Shown one piece after another: positions 9,571-18,406 of a stretch of DNA of 64,000 nucleotides. The translations under genes were made by a program, and so were the position numbers. The stretch lies in NCBI RefSeq assembly GCF_025195125.1, contig NZ_JAMGSL010000003.1, positions 380,362-444,361 on the forward strand, in the 5' to 3' direction. Origin of the DNA: Streptomyces sp. Je 1-79 (GTDB lineage Bacteria > Actinomycetota > Actinomycetes > Streptomycetales > Streptomycetaceae). Each line of letters begins with the position of its first letter. Position 1 is the stretch's first letter. Below the pieces are notes generated by a model. That model was not told the DNA's origin, made no database searches, and was given only the letters and a program-made list of their open reading frames with translations.

Positions 9571-10233
9571 TCAGCAGCCGTTCAGGACGGACTGCAGGGC
9601 GCTCTTCTCGGCGGAGTCCACGCTCAGGCCCCAGTAGTACTTCACGTGCACCCAGGCGCGGGCGTACGTGCAGCGGTACGCGGTGCGCGACGGCATCCAC
9701 TCGGCGGGGTCGAGGTCACCCTTGGCCTGGTTGACGTTGTCCGTCACGGCAATGAGCTGCGGGCGGGTCAGGTCGTTGGCGAACTGCTGGCGCTTGGCGG
9801 TGGTCCAGGAATTCGCGCCGGACTTCCAGGCCTCGGAGAGTGCCACGACGTGGTCGATGTCCAGGTCGGCGGCGGCGGTCCAGGTCGCGCCGTCGTACTC
9901 GGAGTACCAGCTGCCGCTGACGGCGGCGCAGCTGGAGTCCTGGACGACGTTCACGCCGTCGCGCTTGAGGACGACCTCGCGGGTGTTGCAGGCGCCGGAC
10001 TGGGTGATCCAGTGGGGGAAGAGGTCACGGCTGTAGCCGGAGGAGGAACCTTCCGTCTTGACCGTGAGCGAGGCGAGGTACGTACGGGCGGTGGACGCGC
10101 TGACGGGCGTGGGCATGGCCGCCTGGGCGGCCGGCGCGGTGGCGAGGAGGCCGGTGACGGAGAGGGCGGCGGTGGCGGCGAGAACGGTCGCGCGACGGGT
10201 TATTCGACGCGCGTAGACGCTTGCGGTGAGCAT
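9571..10233 (-). CDS. Secreted HNH nuclease family protein (DUF1524/GmrSD C-terminal type)
   Basis: 220 aa. A signal peptide of about 38 residues ends APAAQAA. The mature domain has DLDIDHVVALSEAWKSGA, with the catalytic-type His, and DNVNQAKGDLDPAEWMP, matching DUF1524 HNH nucleases secreted by Streptomyces. Paired cysteines suggest disulfides outside the cell. AAGGGAG lies eight bases before the ATG. Likely an extracellular DNA/RNA nuclease for nutrient scavenging. Confidence 0.9.
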   Translation of the reverse strand: MLTASVYARRITRRATVLAATAALSVTGLLATAPAAQAAMPTPVSASTARTYLASLTVKTEGSSSGYSRDLFPHWITQSGACNTREVVLKRDGVNVVQDSSCAAVSGSWYSEYDGATWTAAADLDIDHVVALSEAWKSGANSWTTAKRQQFANDLTRPQLIAVTDNVNQAKGDLDPAEWMPSRTAYRCTYARAWVHVKYYWGLSVDSAEKSALQSVLNGC

Positions 10234-10402
10234 GCGAACTCCCTTGATGTGGGGGGACCTTGGCCGTGCCGCCCCGGGCGGGTGCCCGGTGCGGGCCGGG
10301 GTGGGTGCCCGGCGGCCCGGTCATCGTGGCGGCCCCAGGTTGCTGAGGGCGGTGCGCCAGGTAACAGAGTGGCGACATGCGCACGTCACATCAAGGGTTG
10401 TG

Positions 10403-10420
10403 ACGGAACGACAGTTCCGT
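10403..10420. promoter_or_regulatory. Operator-like inverted repeat before the FetB-like gene
   Basis: ACGGAAC-GACA-GTTCCGT is a perfect 7-bp inverted repeat with a 4-bp spacer, 22 bp upstream of the FetB-like start and next to a TAGGGT -10-like hexamer. It looks like a dimeric repressor site; the protein is unknown. Confidence 0.4.
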
Positions 10421-10442
10421 TTTCCGGCCCTAGGGTTGGTGT

Positions 10443-11198
10443 GTGCTTCTGGAAGTGAACGTCACCTTCGGGGTGGTTCTGGCCGTTCTGCTCGCCGTGG
10501 CCGCGGGCGTCGTCGCGTTCGCCCGGCTCGGGCGGCCCCGCGACTCGCTGACGGCGGGCGGGCGCGCCGCGGCCCAGCTGGTCGCGGTGTCACTCGTGAT
10601 CGGCTGGGTGATGCGGTATCTGCCGCTGCTGCTTGCGTTCCTCGTGGTGATGTACGGAGTGGCGGCGTGGACCGCGGGCCGGCGCGTCGTGCCGGGGGAG
10701 GGGCGGGGGCGCTGGTGGGCCGGGTTGCCGATCGCGGCCGGCGTCGTGCCGGTCGTCGGGGCGCTGCTGCTGACCGGGCTGCTGCCGGTGCGGGGCGTGG
10801 CGCTCATCCCGGTCACCGGCATCCTCATCGGCGGCGCGCTGACCGCCACGGTGCTCGGAGGGCGGCGGGCGCTCGACGAGCTGGAGACGCGGCGGGGCGA
10901 GGTCGAGGCGGGGCTCGCGCTCGGGCTGCCGGAGCGGGAGGCCCGGCTGGAGGTGGCGCGGAGCGCGGCGTCGGACGCGCTGCTGCCGGGGCTCGACCAG
11001 ACGCGGACGGTGGGGCTCGTGACGCTGCCGGGGGCGTTCGTCGGGATGCTGCTGGGCGGGGCCTCGCCGTGGGAGGCGGGGGCGGTGCAGCTGTTCGTGC
11101 TGGTGGCGCTGATGGTGGTGCAGGCGGTGGCGGTGGCCGTGGTGCTGGAACTGGTGGCGCGGGGCGTGCTTGCCCGCGGCACTCCGGCGCGCGGCTGA
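10443..11198 (+). CDS. FetB/UPF0014-family ABC transporter permease
   Basis: 251 aa with six to seven hydrophobic helices. The family blocks are present: AAAQLVAVSLVIGWV near residue 41, LIPVTGILIGGALTATVL and the cytoplasmic helix EVEAGLALGLPEREA, then LPGAFVGMLLGG. Escherichia coli FetB with its ATPase FetA exports iron; no ATPase gene is adjacent here, so substrate is uncertain. No ribosome site precedes the GTG, and a TAGGGT box seven bases upstream suggests leaderless translation. Confidence 0.87.
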   Translation: MLLEVNVTFGVVLAVLLAVAAGVVAFARLGRPRDSLTAGGRAAAQLVAVSLVIGWVMRYLPLLLAFLVVMYGVAAWTAGRRVVPGEGRGRWWAGLPIAAGVVPVVGALLLTGLLPVRGVALIPVTGILIGGALTATVLGGRRALDELETRRGEVEAGLALGLPEREARLEVARSAASDALLPGLDQTRTVGLVTLPGAFVGMLLGGASPWEAGAVQLFVLVALMVVQAVAVAVVLELVARGVLARGTPARG

Positions 11199-11345
11199 CC
11201 GGACGGCGAGGGGCGGGGGCGGGCGGGGGTGGGGCGAGCCGGCGGCGGCCTTGGGGTTACGGGGAGGGCTTGGGGCCCGGCTCCCAAGGGGGCCCTGGCC
11301 CCGGCCCCCAGGGGCCCAGGGAGGGCCATGGGGGCGAGGCCCCTC

Positions 11346-11452
11346 GCGTCACTCCGGGCGAGGCCCCCGCTTCACTCCGGGCGAGGCCCGCGCGTCACTC
11401 CGGGTACGTCACTCCGCGGGAGGCCGCTCGGGCACTCCGCGGGAGGCCCGTC
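11346..11452. repeat. Degenerate tandem repeat between convergent FetB-like and HAD genes
   Basis: About five units of 15-24 bp built on CGTCACTCCGGGCGAGGCCC, the later ones drifting to CACTCCGCGGGAGGCC. They end four bases before the HAD stop codon. The preceding 60 bp is very GC-rich with dyad symmetry and may terminate transcription. Confidence 0.8.
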
Positions 11453-11455
11453 GCG

Positions 11456-12109
11456 TTACGCCGGGAACGTCAGGAGGAGGGTGCCGTCGGGCTGCCGCCG
11501 CACCGTGACGGCCGTGAGGTCCTGGACATGGACGTCCGGGGCGAACGCCGCCGCCCTCGGGCCCACGCCCACCACGCGCATGCCGGCCGCACGGCCCGCC
11601 TGGATGCCGGCCTCGGAGTCCTCGAAGACCACGCAGTCGGCCGGGTCGACACCCAGCTCCGCCGCGCCCTTGAGGAAGCCCTCCGGGTCCGGCTTGCTCG
11701 CGCCGACGCGCTCCGCCGTGACCCGCGTCTCGGGCATCCGCAGCGCCGCCGCGCCCATCCGGGCCTGGGCGAGCGCCTCGTCCGCCGAGGTCACGAGGGC
11801 GTGCGGAAGGGAGTCGATCGCGGCCATGAAGGCGGGGGCGCCCGGGACGGGAACGACGCCGTCGAGGTCCGCGGTCTCCTCCGCCAGCATCACCCGGTTG
11901 TCCGCGTAGTTCTGCTCCATGGGCCGGTCCGGGAGGAGGGCGGCCATCGTCGCGTACCCCTGGCGCCCGTGGACGACCTTGAGCGCCTCCTCCGGGTCCA
12001 GTCCGTGACGTACCGCCCAGCGGCGCCAGCAGCGTTCGACGACGGCGTCCGAGTTGACGAGCGTGCCGTCCATGTCCAGGAGCAGGGCGCGGGTGGTGAG
12101 CGCGGGCAT
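11456..12109 (-). CDS. HAD-superfamily sugar-phosphatase-like hydrolase
   Basis: 217 aa. HAD motifs I-IV are present: LLLDMDGTLVNSD (nucleophile and acid/base Asp), a Ser/Thr in ALVTSAD, Lys in GASKPDPEGF, and DCVVFEDSEAG. The helical cap between motifs I and II is that of the beta-phosphoglucomutase/DOG-phosphatase subgroup. The ATG preceded by GGAGA was chosen; the open frame extends 42 codons further without a site. Substrate is probably a small phosphosugar. Confidence 0.9.
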   Translation of the reverse strand: MPALTTRALLLDMDGTLVNSDAVVERCWRRWAVRHGLDPEEALKVVHGRQGYATMAALLPDRPMEQNYADNRVMLAEETADLDGVVPVPGAPAFMAAIDSLPHALVTSADEALAQARMGAAALRMPETRVTAERVGASKPDPEGFLKGAAELGVDPADCVVFEDSEAGIQAGRAAGMRVVGVGPRAAAFAPDVHVQDLTAVTVRRQPDGTLLLTFPA

Positions 12110-12323
12110 CAAAGGTCTCCAGAGGGGTGGGAGGAGAGCAGAGCGGACCCGCCCGCCGGTCAGGGGTTGCGGGCGGGGCCACTTTGTTCCTCGACCATAC
12201 AAAAGGCCGGGCCTTCGCGCCAATCCGTCCCGCATCGCGGACCTCGGCCGCGGGTCGCGGACTGTGGACCTCGGTCGCGGACGCCGTGCCGGCCCCGGAC
12301 CCGCGGCCCGTCTCCCCGTCGCC

Positions 12324-13445
12324 TCAGCCCGTCGTCTCCGCCTCCAGGGCGCGGCGCGTCTCCGGCCCGTACACGCCCTCCTCGTCCTCGTCGATGTACT
12401 GGTACGACTGGTACCGCTCGACCGCGCGACGCACCCTGCTGGAGTACTCGCCGTCGATCGGGCCGTCGTAGACCCACACCTGTTCCAGCCGCCGCTGCAG
12501 TTCCGCGACCTCGGCTCCGCGGTCCCCGTAGCGCAGGGTCGGGGCCGGTGCGTCCGGGGTGGGCACCGGGGTCAGGGTCGGTGCGGAGGTGGTGCGCGAG
12601 GCGGAGGGCGACGGCGGCACGGCCGACGTGGTGACCGGGGTCGTGGCCGTCGCGGTGGCCTGCGTCGTCCGGCTGGAGGGGGACGGTGAGGCGGAGGGCG
12701 ACGCCGAGCGCGAGGCCGAGGCCGAGGCGGACGACGGGGACGCGGAGGCCGACGAGGACGGGGCCTCCGACACGGCGACGTTCTGCGAGGCGCTCGTGGT
12801 GGGCGTGGGCGCGGCGGCCCGGTCGTCCGCCTCGTTCCCGCCGCCGAGCAGCCCGCCCGCCACCGCCGCGGTGGCGACCACCGCGACCGCGACCGCCGCC
12901 GCGAGCGCCACCAGCGCGCCGCGGCGGCGCGTGGCCGGGCGCTCGTCCCCCTGGAGCGCGTAGGTCTCGTGGGCCTCGTAGGTCTCGTGGGGCTGGTGGG
13001 GCCCATGGGGCCCGTAGGCGTCGTGGGGCGCGTAGGCCTCATAGGGCCCGTGGGCCTCATAGGGCCCGTGGGCCTCGTGGGGTCCGTGGATCGCGTAGGG
13101 CTCGTGCGGCTGGTGCAGCCCGTCCCGTGCGTCCTCCCGCGCTGCCCCCCGCGCGTTCTCCCGCGCGTCGTGCGCCGCCTCCTGCTCCGCGGCGATCCCG
13201 CCCAGGTGTAGAGGCGTCGTCTCGGCCGCCCCCGCCCCCGGCGGCCCCGACTCCGGCTCCGACTTCCCCTTCGCCCCCGCTGGCGGCAGGGGCGCCGGAG
13301 GCTCTCCCGGCTCCCCGCCGGCCTCCAGCGTCACGTACGGACGGATCCGGAGCGGATCGAAGTCCTCCGCCGCGGCTATCTCCGCCTCGACGCAGGTGCA
13401 GCGCGGTCTGTGTACACCGCATTCAGGACAGATGTGTCCGACCAC
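12324..13445 (-). CDS. Zinc-ribbon, single-span membrane protein with C-terminal peptidoglycan-binding domain
   Basis: 373 aa in four parts. A small Cys cluster ([13 protein letters not shown]) lies at the N-terminus. A His/Pro/Tyr/Glu repeat region (about 110-160) is made of near-tandem [10 protein letters not shown] units. A transmembrane helix ([20 protein letters not shown]) is followed by a Ser/Ala/Thr/Pro linker. The end is a PG_binding_1 domain ([28 protein letters not shown]). The predicted topology puts the zinc ribbon inside and the cell-wall domain outside. The GTG at 13445 was chosen for its GGGAGGGG site. The DNA repeat lies at about 12965-13095. Confidence 0.85.
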   Translation of the reverse strand: MVGHICPECGVHRPRCTCVEAEIAAAEDFDPLRIRPYVTLEAGGEPGEPPAPLPPAGAKGKSEPESGPPGAGAAETTPLHLGGIAAEQEAAHDARENARGAAREDARDGLHQPHEPYAIHGPHEAHGPYEAHGPYEAYAPHDAYGPHGPHQPHETYEAHETYALQGDERPATRRRGALVALAAAVAVAVVATAAVAGGLLGGGNEADDRAAAPTPTTSASQNVAVSEAPSSSASASPSSASASASRSASPSASPSPSSRTTQATATATTPVTTSAVPPSPSASRTTSAPTLTPVPTPDAPAPTLRYGDRGAEVAELQRRLEQVWVYDGPIDGEYSSRVRRAVERYQSYQYIDEDEEGVYGPETRRALEAETTG

Positions 13446-13588
13446 TGTGAGTCCCCTCCCCAGGTTCACAACTGGCAGCGATTATGCAGCCCACGCTCGT
13501 GCGACAGGCGAACAGCCGTGCCCTTCGGCAGGCCATAACCGGACATTCCAATCAGGATGGGGTGGGGAACGGACCCGAGGAGATGCCC

Positions 13589-15643
13589 ATGGCCCAGGAA
13601 GTACGCGCGGCGGACCCCAGCGGTGGCCCGGTGCCCGGGGACGGGCGGAGCCACCGCAGCGTGATGGTCGCGATCGGAGCGCTGCTGCTCGGCATGCTGC
13701 TCGCCGCACTCGACCAGACCATCGTCGCCACCGCTCTGCCGACCATCGTCAGCGAGCTCGGCGGCATGGAGCACCTGTCCTGGGTCGTGACCGCGTACAT
13801 CCTCGCGTCGACGGCGGGTACACCCCTCTGGGGGAAGCTCGGCGACCAGTACGGCCGCAAGAAACTCTTCCAGGCCGCCATCGTCATCTTCCTCGTCGGC
13901 TCAGCCCTCTGCGGCATCGCGCAGAACATGCCGCAGCTCATCGGCTTCCGCGCCCTCCAGGGGCTCGGCGGCGGCGGGCTCATGGTCCTGTCGATGGCCA
14001 TCGTCGGCGACCTCGTCTCGCCCCGGGAACGCGGCAGGTACCAGGGCCTCTTCGGCGCCGTCTTCGGCGCCAGCAGCGTCCTCGGCCCCCTGCTCGGCGG
14101 GCTCTTCACCCAGCACCTCTCCTGGCGCTGGGTGTTCTACATCAACCTGCCCATCGGCATCGTCGCGCTCTTCGTGATCGCCGCCGTGCTGCACATCCCG
14201 GTCCGCTCCACCCGCCACACCATCGACTACCTCGGTACGTTGCTCATCGCCTCGGTCGCCACCTGTCTGGTCCTCGTCGCCTCCCTCGGCGGCAACACCT
14301 GGGACTGGAACTCCCCGCAGATCATCGGGCTCGCCGTCCTCGGAGCCGTGCTCCTGGTGTGGTTCGTGTACGTCGAGAAGCGCGCGGCCGAGCCCGTGCT
14401 GCCGCTGAAGCTCTTCAAGATCCGGACCTTCACGCTCGTCTCGGTCATCAGCTTCGTGGTGGGCTTCGCGATGTTCGGCGCGCTGACCTATCTGCCGACC
14501 TTCCTCCAGGTCGTCCAGGGCGTCACCCCGACCATCTCCGGCGTCCACATGCTGCCCATGGTCCTCGGCATGCTGATCACCTCGACCGTCTCGGGCCAGA
14601 TCGTCTCCCGCACCGGGCGCTGGAAGGTCTTCCCCATCGCCGGCACCGGCATCACGGCCCTCGGGCTCCTGCTGCTCAACGAGCTCACGGAGTCCAGCTC
14701 CACCTGGGAGACGAGCGCCTACTTCTTCGTCTTCGGCGTCGGCCTCGGACTCGTCATGCAGGTCCTCGTCCTGGTCGTGCAGAACGCCGTCTCGTACCAG
14801 GACCTCGGGGTCGCCACCTCCGGCGCGACCTTCTTCCGGTCCATCGGCGCGTCCTTCGGCGTCGCCGTCTTCGGAACGATCTTCACCCACCGGCTGAACG
14901 TCAAACTCGACGCCGCCCTCGCCGGGCAGGCGCTGCCGCCGGGGACCGGGCCGGACCAGATCGCCGCCGACCCGCGCGCCATCGCGGAACTCCCGGCCGA
15001 GCTCCAGCCGTCGGTCGTGCACGCCTACTCGACCTCGATCACCGACGTCTTCCTCTACGCCGTGCCGGTCGTCCTCGTCGCCTTCGTCGTCGCCTGGTTC
15101 CTCAAGGAGGACAAGCTGCGCGGCTCGGTCACCGCCCCGGACGTCAGCCAGACCCTCGCCTCCAACCCGGTGGAGCGCTCCTCGTACGACGAGTGCTGCC
15201 GGGCCCTGTCCGTGCTCGGTTCGCGGGAGGGGCGCAGGGCGATCTACGAGAAGATCACGGCGAAGGCCGGGCTCGATCTGCTGCCCGCGGCGAGCTGGCT
15301 GCTGCTGCGGATCCGCCGCCACGGGACCGTCGAACCGGCGCGGCTCGCCGACACCACCCCCGTACCGCTACGCATCATCACCGAGGCGTCCCGGCAGGTC
15401 GAGGAGCGTCGCCTGGTCCGCCGGGAGGGGATGCAGCTGGTCCTCACCGAGGAAGGGCTCGCGGCCGCGACCCTGCTGGCGAAGGCGCGTGAGGAGTCGC
15501 TCGCCGAGCTGCTCGGCGACTGGTGGGGGCCCGACCGGCCCACGGATCTCGTGCAGCTGGTGGAGGAGTTGACGGCCGAGCTGAACGGCTCGGACGCGGA
15601 GCGGCCGCACTCACCGGAGCCGCCCCGCGACCACCACGCGTGA
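13589..15643 (+). CDS. DHA2-family MFS multidrug exporter fused to a C-terminal winged helix
   Basis: 684 aa. Residues about 20-520 are a 14-TM drug:H+ antiporter (ALDQTIVATALPTIVSEL, GKLGDQYGRKKLF, and motif C-like GPLLGGLF). About 150 cytoplasmic residues follow (545-670) that resemble a MarR-type winged helix (LPAASWLLLRIRRHGTVEPA, EERRLVRREGMQLVLTEEG). The second of two ATGs was chosen because GAGGAG is seven bases away. The fusion suggests that transport and DNA or ligand sensing are coupled, but I cannot show this from sequence. Its 3' end is followed by tandem copies of its own last codons. Confidence 0.9.
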   Translation: MAQEVRAADPSGGPVPGDGRSHRSVMVAIGALLLGMLLAALDQTIVATALPTIVSELGGMEHLSWVVTAYILASTAGTPLWGKLGDQYGRKKLFQAAIVIFLVGSALCGIAQNMPQLIGFRALQGLGGGGLMVLSMAIVGDLVSPRERGRYQGLFGAVFGASSVLGPLLGGLFTQHLSWRWVFYINLPIGIVALFVIAAVLHIPVRSTRHTIDYLGTLLIASVATCLVLVASLGGNTWDWNSPQIIGLAVLGAVLLVWFVYVEKRAAEPVLPLKLFKIRTFTLVSVISFVVGFAMFGALTYLPTFLQVVQGVTPTISGVHMLPMVLGMLITSTVSGQIVSRTGRWKVFPIAGTGITALGLLLLNELTESSSTWETSAYFFVFGVGLGLVMQVLVLVVQNAVSYQDLGVATSGATFFRSIGASFGVAVFGTIFTHRLNVKLDAALAGQALPPGTGPDQIAADPRAIAELPAELQPSVVHAYSTSITDVFLYAVPVVLVAFVVAWFLKEDKLRGSVTAPDVSQTLASNPVERSSYDECCRALSVLGSREGRRAIYEKITAKAGLDLLPAASWLLLRIRRHGTVEPARLADTTPVPLRIITEASRQVEERRLVRREGMQLVLTEEGLAAATLLAKAREESLAELLGDWWGPDRPTDLVQLVEELTAELNGSDAERPHSPEPPRDHHA

Positions 15644-15806
15644 GCCGGACAGGGCCTGGGGGTCCCGCTGCGTGAGCCCGACAGAGCCTGGGGCCCGCGA
15701 CGCCCACGCCCGACAGGGCCCAGAGGCCCCGCCGACCACCACGCCCACGCCCGACAGGGCCCAGAGCCCCCGCCGACCGCCACGCGTGAGCCCGACAGGG
15801 CCTAGA
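15637..15806. repeat. Five-fold tandem repeat spanning the MFS stop codon
   Basis: Units of about 32-41 bp built around CGTGAGCCCGACAGGGCCTAG or the variant CACGCCCGACAGGGCCCAG. The first unit contains the exporter's stop codon (GCG TGA) and the last runs into the convergent GNAT gene's stop. Several units preserve the TGA. Confidence 0.85.
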
Positions 15807-16296
15807 GGTCCTTGCCGTACCAGATGTCCATGTACGGGCCCTCGCAGTACGCCGGGATCTCCTCGTAACCATGGCGCGTGTACAGCGTGCGGGCCTCGAT
15901 CAGGTCCAGGCGCGTGTTGAGGACCATGCGCCGTGCGCCCAGGTCACGGGCCGCGTCCTCCAGGTCCCCCATCAGAGCCCCCGCACCGCCCGTGCCCCGG
16001 AAGGCGTGCCGCAGGAACACCCGGGTCAGCTCGGCGCGTTCCTCGTCGAGGAGCAGGACCCCGCCGCAGGCCGCCGGCTTCCCCTCGTACCGGCCCACCA
16101 GGAACCGGCCGGTCGGCGGGGCCAGCAGCTCCACGCCGTCGCCGGCCAGACCCTCGTCGATCTCCGCCTCGGTGGCCGGCCGCTTCCAGTAACGGCTGGC
16201 CACGTCGTCGTAGTAGTCGCGCCGCAGGGCCGTCGCGTCGGCGGTGTGGACGTCCTCGGGCGCGAAGGACCAGCCGGTCACCGTCGAGACGCTCAC
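15802..16296 (-). CDS. GNAT-family N-acetyltransferase
   Basis: 164 aa. The acetyl-CoA-binding core reads RAELTRVFLRHAFRGTGGAG, corresponding to the V/I-xx-xR-G-x-G/A loop, followed by ARRMVLNTRLDLIEARTLYTRHGYEEI, the end of the fold. The GTG start shares bases with the TGA of the upstream monooxygenase gene (GTGA), so translation is coupled. The acceptor substrate is unknown. Confidence 0.88.
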   Translation of the reverse strand: MSVSTVTGWSFAPEDVHTADATALRRDYYDDVASRYWKRPATEAEIDEGLAGDGVELLAPPTGRFLVGRYEGKPAACGGVLLLDEERAELTRVFLRHAFRGTGGAGALMGDLEDAARDLGARRMVLNTRLDLIEARTLYTRHGYEEIPAYCEGPYMDIWYGKDL

Positions 16297-16616
16297 TTCG
16301 GGGAAGCCTGCTGGACGACCTCGAACGACCAGAGCGTGGAGCCGGTGGCCGCCGGCTTGGGGCGCTCGCCGGCGGCGGCGTCGCCGCCCCCGTGCGCGGC
16401 CTTCATGGAACCGCTCATCCAGTTCTGGAAGTCCTCCTCGCTGCGCCAGCGGGTGTACACGAGGTACTGGTCGGTACCCTCCAGGGGCCGCAGCAGCTCG
16501 AACCACTCGAAGCCGTCGGAGCCCTCCACGGACCCGGCGCGGGCGGCGAACCGCTGTTCCAGGACCTCGCGCTGCTCGGCCGGGACGGTCAGTGCGTTGA
16601 TCTTCACGATGCTCAT
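16293..16616 (-). CDS. Antibiotic-biosynthesis-monooxygenase (ABM) family protein
   Basis: 107 aa ferredoxin-like alpha/beta barrel protein: MSIVKINALTVPAEQREVLE at the start and FEWFELLRPLEGTDQYLVYTRW in the middle. ABM proteins include quinone-forming monooxygenases and heme-degrading enzymes. First gene of a two-gene unit with the GNAT. The divergent serpin starts only 12 bp away, so its promoter must lie inside the serpin gene or the mRNA must be leaderless. Confidence 0.85.
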   Translation of the reverse strand: MSIVKINALTVPAEQREVLEQRFAARAGSVEGSDGFEWFELLRPLEGTDQYLVYTRWRSEEDFQNWMSGSMKAAHGGGDAAAGERPKPAATGSTLWSFEVVQQASPK

Positions 16617-16628
16617 GAAGGGCAGGAT

Positions 16629-17774
16629 ATGACCGGCTCGGATCCGGCCGTGCACACGGGAGCGGCGCGCGAGCTCGCCGCGCGCTGGCTGCCGCGTCTC
16701 GGCGACGGCGACTTCGTCTGCTCTCCGGCCGGACTGTGGACGGCGCTCGCCGCCGTCGCCTCGGGCGCCCGTACGGAGACCGGTGCGGAGCTGCGGGAGC
16801 TGCTCGGGGTCGAGGGGGAGGCCGCCGCCGAGGCCGCGACCGTCGCCGGGCGGCGACTCGCGGAGGCGGCGGGCATCGCGGTCGCGACGGCGGTGTGGAG
16901 CCGGGTGGCGGTCCTCGACGCGTTCCGGCGGGGCCTGCCCGACGTGGGGTTCGGCGTGCTGGGCGACGAGGCGCAGCGCGAACTGGACTCCTGGGTACGG
17001 GAGTCCACCGGGGGCGTGATCGACGCGCTGCCGATCGACCTGGACGGCACCGAGGAGCTGGTCCTGGTCAACGCCCTGGTGCTGAAAGCCCGGTGGCTCA
17101 CGGCCTTCACAACCTCGGCGACGCGGGACGCCCCCTTCACCGACGGGTACGGCGACACCACCCTCGTACCGACCATGCACCAGCGGATCCCGGTGTTCTG
17201 GGCCTGGCGTGTCGGCGGGACGACGGTCGTCGAACTCCCCTGCGACGAGGTGGACGGGACGGCGCGTACGGCGGGGGGCGAGGGCGCCGCACGGGTGCGG
17301 TTCGTGCTCGGGGCGCAGGGCGAGGGGCCGGCCGAGGTGCTGCCCGCCGCCTGGGCGGGGGAGCGGGGCCGGACGCGGCTCGCGGCCGACGGAGTGGCAC
17401 TCGCCCTGCCCCGCTTCACCCTGCGCGCGAAGATCGACGTGAACGAGCAGCTCGCCGCCCTCGGCGTCACCAGGGCCCTTCGGCCGGGCGCCGACTTCTC
17501 CGCGCTCTCGCCGCACCCCCTGTCCGTCTCCAGGGTCGTCCAGGAGGCCCTGGTCACCGTCGCCGAGGAGGGCGTGGAGGCCGCCGCGGTCACCGCCGTC
17601 ACGATGAGCCGCGGAGCCGCCCCGCCCCGCCGGCGGATCGTCGAGGAGATCGCCTTCGACCGGCCCTTCGGGGTGGTCGTGCTCGACGCCACGGGCGAGG
17701 TACCGCTCTTCGCCGGATGGCAGTCGAGCGCGCCCCGCTACGCCACGACCCGGGCCAGCAGCAGCCCGTCGTAA
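16629..17774 (+). CDS. Serpin-family protease inhibitor
   Basis: 381 aa, full serpin length, with no signal peptide. Serpin blocks visible are FVCSPAGLWTALAAVASGA near residue 30, LVLVNALVLKARW (the N-A-x-x-F/L-x-G-x-W region), LPRFTLRAKIDVNEQLAALG, the hinge EEGVEAAAVTAV and the C-terminal FDRPFGVVVLDATGEVPLFAG. The Ala-rich hinge is that of inhibitory serpins. The reactive loop continues TMSRGAAPPRRR, placing the scissile bond near Ser-Arg-Gly. An intracellular location is predicted. The gene overlaps the convergent methyltransferase by 37 bp. Confidence 0.9.
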   Translation: MTGSDPAVHTGAARELAARWLPRLGDGDFVCSPAGLWTALAAVASGARTETGAELRELLGVEGEAAAEAATVAGRRLAEAAGIAVATAVWSRVAVLDAFRRGLPDVGFGVLGDEAQRELDSWVRESTGGVIDALPIDLDGTEELVLVNALVLKARWLTAFTTSATRDAPFTDGYGDTTLVPTMHQRIPVFWAWRVGGTTVVELPCDEVDGTARTAGGEGAARVRFVLGAQGEGPAEVLPAAWAGERGRTRLAADGVALALPRFTLRAKIDVNEQLAALGVTRALRPGADFSALSPHPLSVSRVVQEALVTVAEEGVEAAAVTAVTMSRGAAPPRRRIVEEIAFDRPFGVVVLDATGEVPLFAGWQSSAPRYATTRASSSPS

Positions 17775-18406
17775 CCCTTCACGCCGACGGTCTGGAACGC
17801 GGTCGCGTCCAACCGGGGCTCACGCGAGACGAGTTCGAACATCGCGCGCGTGCCGGTGATCGCCGGCTCGTCCGTCTCCGCGTCGACGACCCTGCCGCCG
17901 CGCACCACGTTGTCGACGACGATGACCGTGCCGGGACGGGAGAGCCGCAGCGCCCACGTCACGTAGTTCGGGTTGTTCACCTTGTCGGCGTCGATGAAGA
18001 CGAAGTCGAACGGGCCGACGCCCTCCGCCTCCAGCTCGGGCAGGGTGTCCAGGGCCGCGCCCGTCCGGACCTCGACGACCTTGTCGAGGCCGGCCCGGGC
18101 GATGTTGGCACGGGCCACGTCCGCGTGACGCGGGTCGTACTCGAGCGAGATCATCCGGCCGTCGGCGGGCAGTCCGCGGGCCATCCAGATCGTGCTGTAG
18201 CCGCCGAGCGTGCCGATCTCCAGCACCGAGCGCGCGCCCGCCGTCGTGACGAGCAGGTTCAGGAGCTTGCCCTGGTTGGGCGCGACGGCGATCTCGGGCA
18301 GCCCGGCGGCCGTGGAGTCGGCGAGCGCGGCGGCGAGCGCGTCGTCGTCCGGGGCGAGGAGATCGGTGAAGTAGCGGTCGACGGTGGTCCATTGATCCTG
18401 AGTCAT
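17738..18406 (-). CDS. O-methyltransferase (CCoAMT-like, family 3)
   Basis: 222 aa SAM-dependent enzyme. Motifs are VLEIGTLGGYSTIWMARGL (SAM loop), ISLEYDPRHADVARANI, FDFVFIDADKVNNPNYV (metal-ligand Asp pair region) and TVIVVDNVVRGGRV, typical of the metal-dependent catechol/caffeoyl-CoA type. The ATG lies in an ATGA overlap with the stop of the upstream DUF2330 gene, so the two are co-translated. The substrate is unknown. Confidence 0.9.
   Translation of the reverse strand: MTQDQWTTVDRYFTDLLAPDDDALAAALADSTAAGLPEIAVAPNQGKLLNLLVTTAGARSVLEIGTLGGYSTIWMARGLPADGRMISLEYDPRHADVARANIARAGLDKVVEVRTGAALDTLPELEAEGVGPFDFVFIDADKVNNPNYVTWALRLSRPGTVIVVDNVVRGGRVVDAETDEPAITGTRAMFELVSREPRLDATAFQTVGVKGYDGLLLARVVA

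Noticed and set aside
10226..12634. An 802-codon plus-strand frame across FetB-like and HAD genes
   Set aside because: No domain content; it crosses two real genes in other frames and the tandem repeats.
11346..15806. CRISPR arrays at the tandem repeats of 11.3 and 15.6 kb
   Set aside because: Units are contiguous without unique spacers, and no cas genes are present.
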